Source of the DNA: an uncultured Porphyromonadaceae bacterium
Lineage (GTDB): Bacteria; Bacteroidota; Bacteroidia; Bacteroidales; Muribaculaceae
DNA: 7,183 nt
Direction: 5' to 3'
Assembly (NCBI GenBank): GCA_947178565.1
Contig: CAMWYV010000056.1
Span: forward strand, 1-7,183
The notes under the pieces are model-generated. The model worked only from the letters and a program-made list of their open reading frames with translations. It was not told where the DNA came from and searched no databases. Positions 6,241 to 7,183 of the stretch are shown here, piece after piece; the stretch's first letter is position 1, and every line of letters begins with the position of its first letter. The position numbers were made by a program, and so were the translations under genes.

Positions 6241-6624
6241 ATGAGCAAGATAGAAAATACAGCCGTTCAACGCCCATGGGCTAAATGGGTGGCGATAACC
6301 GGATTACTCCTTGTAGTGGTTGCAGCAGCGTTGCCGCTTACAGGCAACCGTGGTGATCTTTTCCGCTATATATACAGCGCCGGGGCTCTCCTTGCATTCG
6401 TGGGACGTCTTTTCAATCCGTGTCCGAGCAGCTCTCTGCGTGTTCGCCGTCTCTATCGGCTTGAAGTGTGGGCGGGAGTGGTGTTTTGCGTTGGTGCATT
6501 CTTTTTGTTTTATCCTTCTGCGGGAGCAACCGACTGGATGGCTTTTACACTTGCGGGTGGTATAATCGAGGCATACGCATCGATTATGATACCCCGGGTT
6601 CAGGAGCGTGAGGCTAAAAAATAA
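6241..6624 (+). CDS. Small integral membrane protein with four predicted helices, unknown function
   Basis: I do not recognise a named family. The 127 residues contain four hydrophobic stretches, at about 16-34, 41-58, 75-93 and 99-117, joined by short loops; the second loop is basic (RVRRLYR, 67-73), which by the positive-inside rule places it, and both termini, in the cytoplasm. The C-terminus is charged (QEREAKK). Two cysteines (61 and 83) are present, with no obvious metal or catalytic motif. The ATG lies 1 bp after the ftsB stop, so expression is probably coupled to ftsB. A role in the envelope or division is suggested by position only. Confidence 0.8.
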   Translation: MSKIENTAVQRPWAKWVAITGLLLVVVAAALPLTGNRGDLFRYIYSAGALLAFVGRLFNPCPSSSLRVRRLYRLEVWAGVVFCVGAFFLFYPSAGATDWMAFTLAGGIIEAYASIMIPRVQEREAKK

Positions 6625-6657
6625 TGTTATTTAAGGGTGTTATTCTCTACAATTTCA

Positions 6658-6665
6658 TAATTTTG
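6658..6665 (+). promoter_or_regulatory. Candidate -7 promoter element of coaX
   Basis: TAATTTTG fits TAnnTTTG and ends 7 bp before the coaX ATG. No TTG is found 19-21 bp upstream, so the promoter may be weak or activator-dependent, and read-through from ftsB may also supply transcripts. The implied leader is about 2 nt. Confidence 0.5.
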
Positions 6666-6672
6666 CTGCGAA

Positions 6673-7183
6673 ATGGCACTCTATCTGACTATTGACCAAG
6701 GAAACACCGCGGCAAAACTTGCCGTTTGGAGAGACTCGGAGTTGCTTGACCTGCTGATTGAGCCGATGCTCACCCCGGTGGTTGTCGAGCGGTTCGTTTT
6801 ACCTTTCGGTCGCATGAAAGCGGCAATTTATTGCTCAGTTGCAAGCGAGGGTGACAATATAGTCGAGGGAATCAGTCACCTTGCCGATAAGGTGATGAGG
6901 CTTACAAACCGCACTCCTCTTCCTATCTCAATAGACTATAAGAGTCCTGACACACTCGGCACTGATCGCATCGCTTCTGCAGTCGGCGCATGCACAAGCT
7001 ATCCCGGTGAAAAGATGCTTGTGGTGGATGCCGGCACGGCGGTAACCTATGATGTGGTGTCGGCAGACGGTCACTTTCTTGGCGGAAACATCGCCCCGGG
7101 AATGCGTATGCGCCTTGAGGCGCTTCATCGCTTCACCCGGAGACTCCCCGAAGTGGAGGTGCCCCGTGAGTTGAAATATGACA
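6673..7183 (+). CDS. coaX: Type III pantothenate kinase, 3' partial
   Basis: Catalyses ATP-dependent phosphorylation of pantothenate, the first step of coenzyme A synthesis, in the cytoplasm. Type III enzymes belong to the ASKHA (acetate and sugar kinase/Hsc70/actin) fold and, unlike CoaA, are insensitive to CoA feedback and need a monovalent cation. The 170 codons in view show the family motifs: DQGNTAAK (8-15, phosphate-binding loop), PDTLGTDR (92-99) with the likely catalytic D98, VVDAGTAVTYD (117-127, second phosphate loop) and GGNIAPGM (134-141). The frame is still open at the window end; family members are about 240-260 residues, so roughly 80 are missing. The ATG at 6673 places the first motif at the usual distance from the N-terminus. 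The gene follows the membrane protein by 48 bp. Confidence 0.96.
   Translation, partial: MALYLTIDQGNTAAKLAVWRDSELLDLLIEPMLTPVVVERFVLPFGRMKAAIYCSVASEGDNIVEGISHLADKVMRLTNRTPLPISIDYKSPDTLGTDRIASAVGACTSYPGEKMLVVDAGTAVTYDVVSADGHFLGGNIAPGMRMRLEALHRFTRRLPEVEVPRELKYD

Noticed and set aside
6624..6695. A 23-codon hydrophobic frame whose ATG overlaps the preceding stop (TAATG) and which overlaps the coaX start out of frame
   Set aside because: It could be a coupling peptide, but it is very short, spans the coaX -7 element and has nothing beyond its position to support it.

Overview
The window looks like chromosomal DNA from a member of the Bacteroidales; a gut lineage such as Muribaculaceae is possible but cannot be settled from the sequence alone. 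Two things point there. Promoters follow the Bacteroidetes pattern (a TTG element about 20 bp upstream of TAnnTTTG), and starts generally lack Shine-Dalgarno sequences. The gene content (RecB/AddA-like helicase, secreted GH20 hexosaminidase, AsnA, FtsB, CoaX) also fits. Coding density is high, no gap exceeds 300 bp, and I see no insertion sequence, tRNA, CRISPR array or phage gene.

Layout. Positions 1-1947 (+) hold the 3' part of a UvrD/RecB-superfamily helicase gene that ends without the usual C-terminal nuclease domain. Positions 1976-2072 (-) encode a small bacterial SRP RNA, absent from any protein-based view, with a consensus promoter and its own U-tract terminator. Sharing about 60 bp of promoter DNA with it in the opposite direction is a secreted GH20 enzyme (2163-4139, +). 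The shared region carries a perfect 18-bp palindrome that matches an FNR/CRP-type box. A bidirectional terminator (4157-4187) separates GH20 from the convergent asnA gene (4199-5233, -), which encodes ammonia-dependent asparagine synthetase. Divergent from asnA is a DUF1810 gene (5412-5852, +) with a clear promoter. Then come ftsB (5937-6239), a four-helix membrane protein gene (6241-6624) and coaX (6673 to the window end), all on +.

How the genes relate. Most are housekeeping: DNA repair helicase, protein targeting RNA, asparagine synthesis, division-site assembly and the first step of coenzyme A synthesis. They sit in several short transcription units rather than one pathway operon. GH20 is the one nutrient-facing gene, exported for glycan breakdown. 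ftsB and the membrane protein gene are 1 bp apart and probably translationally coupled; coaX has its own promoter-like -7 element just before its ATG.

No new multi-gene system is evident. The points most worth checking are the non-GGAA apical loop of the SRP RNA, the FNR-like palindrome between the divergent SRP RNA and GH20 promoters, the helicase lacking its nuclease domain, the lacto-N-biosidase-like layout of GH20, and promoter elements so close to the ftsB and coaX start codons that leaderless mRNAs are implied.
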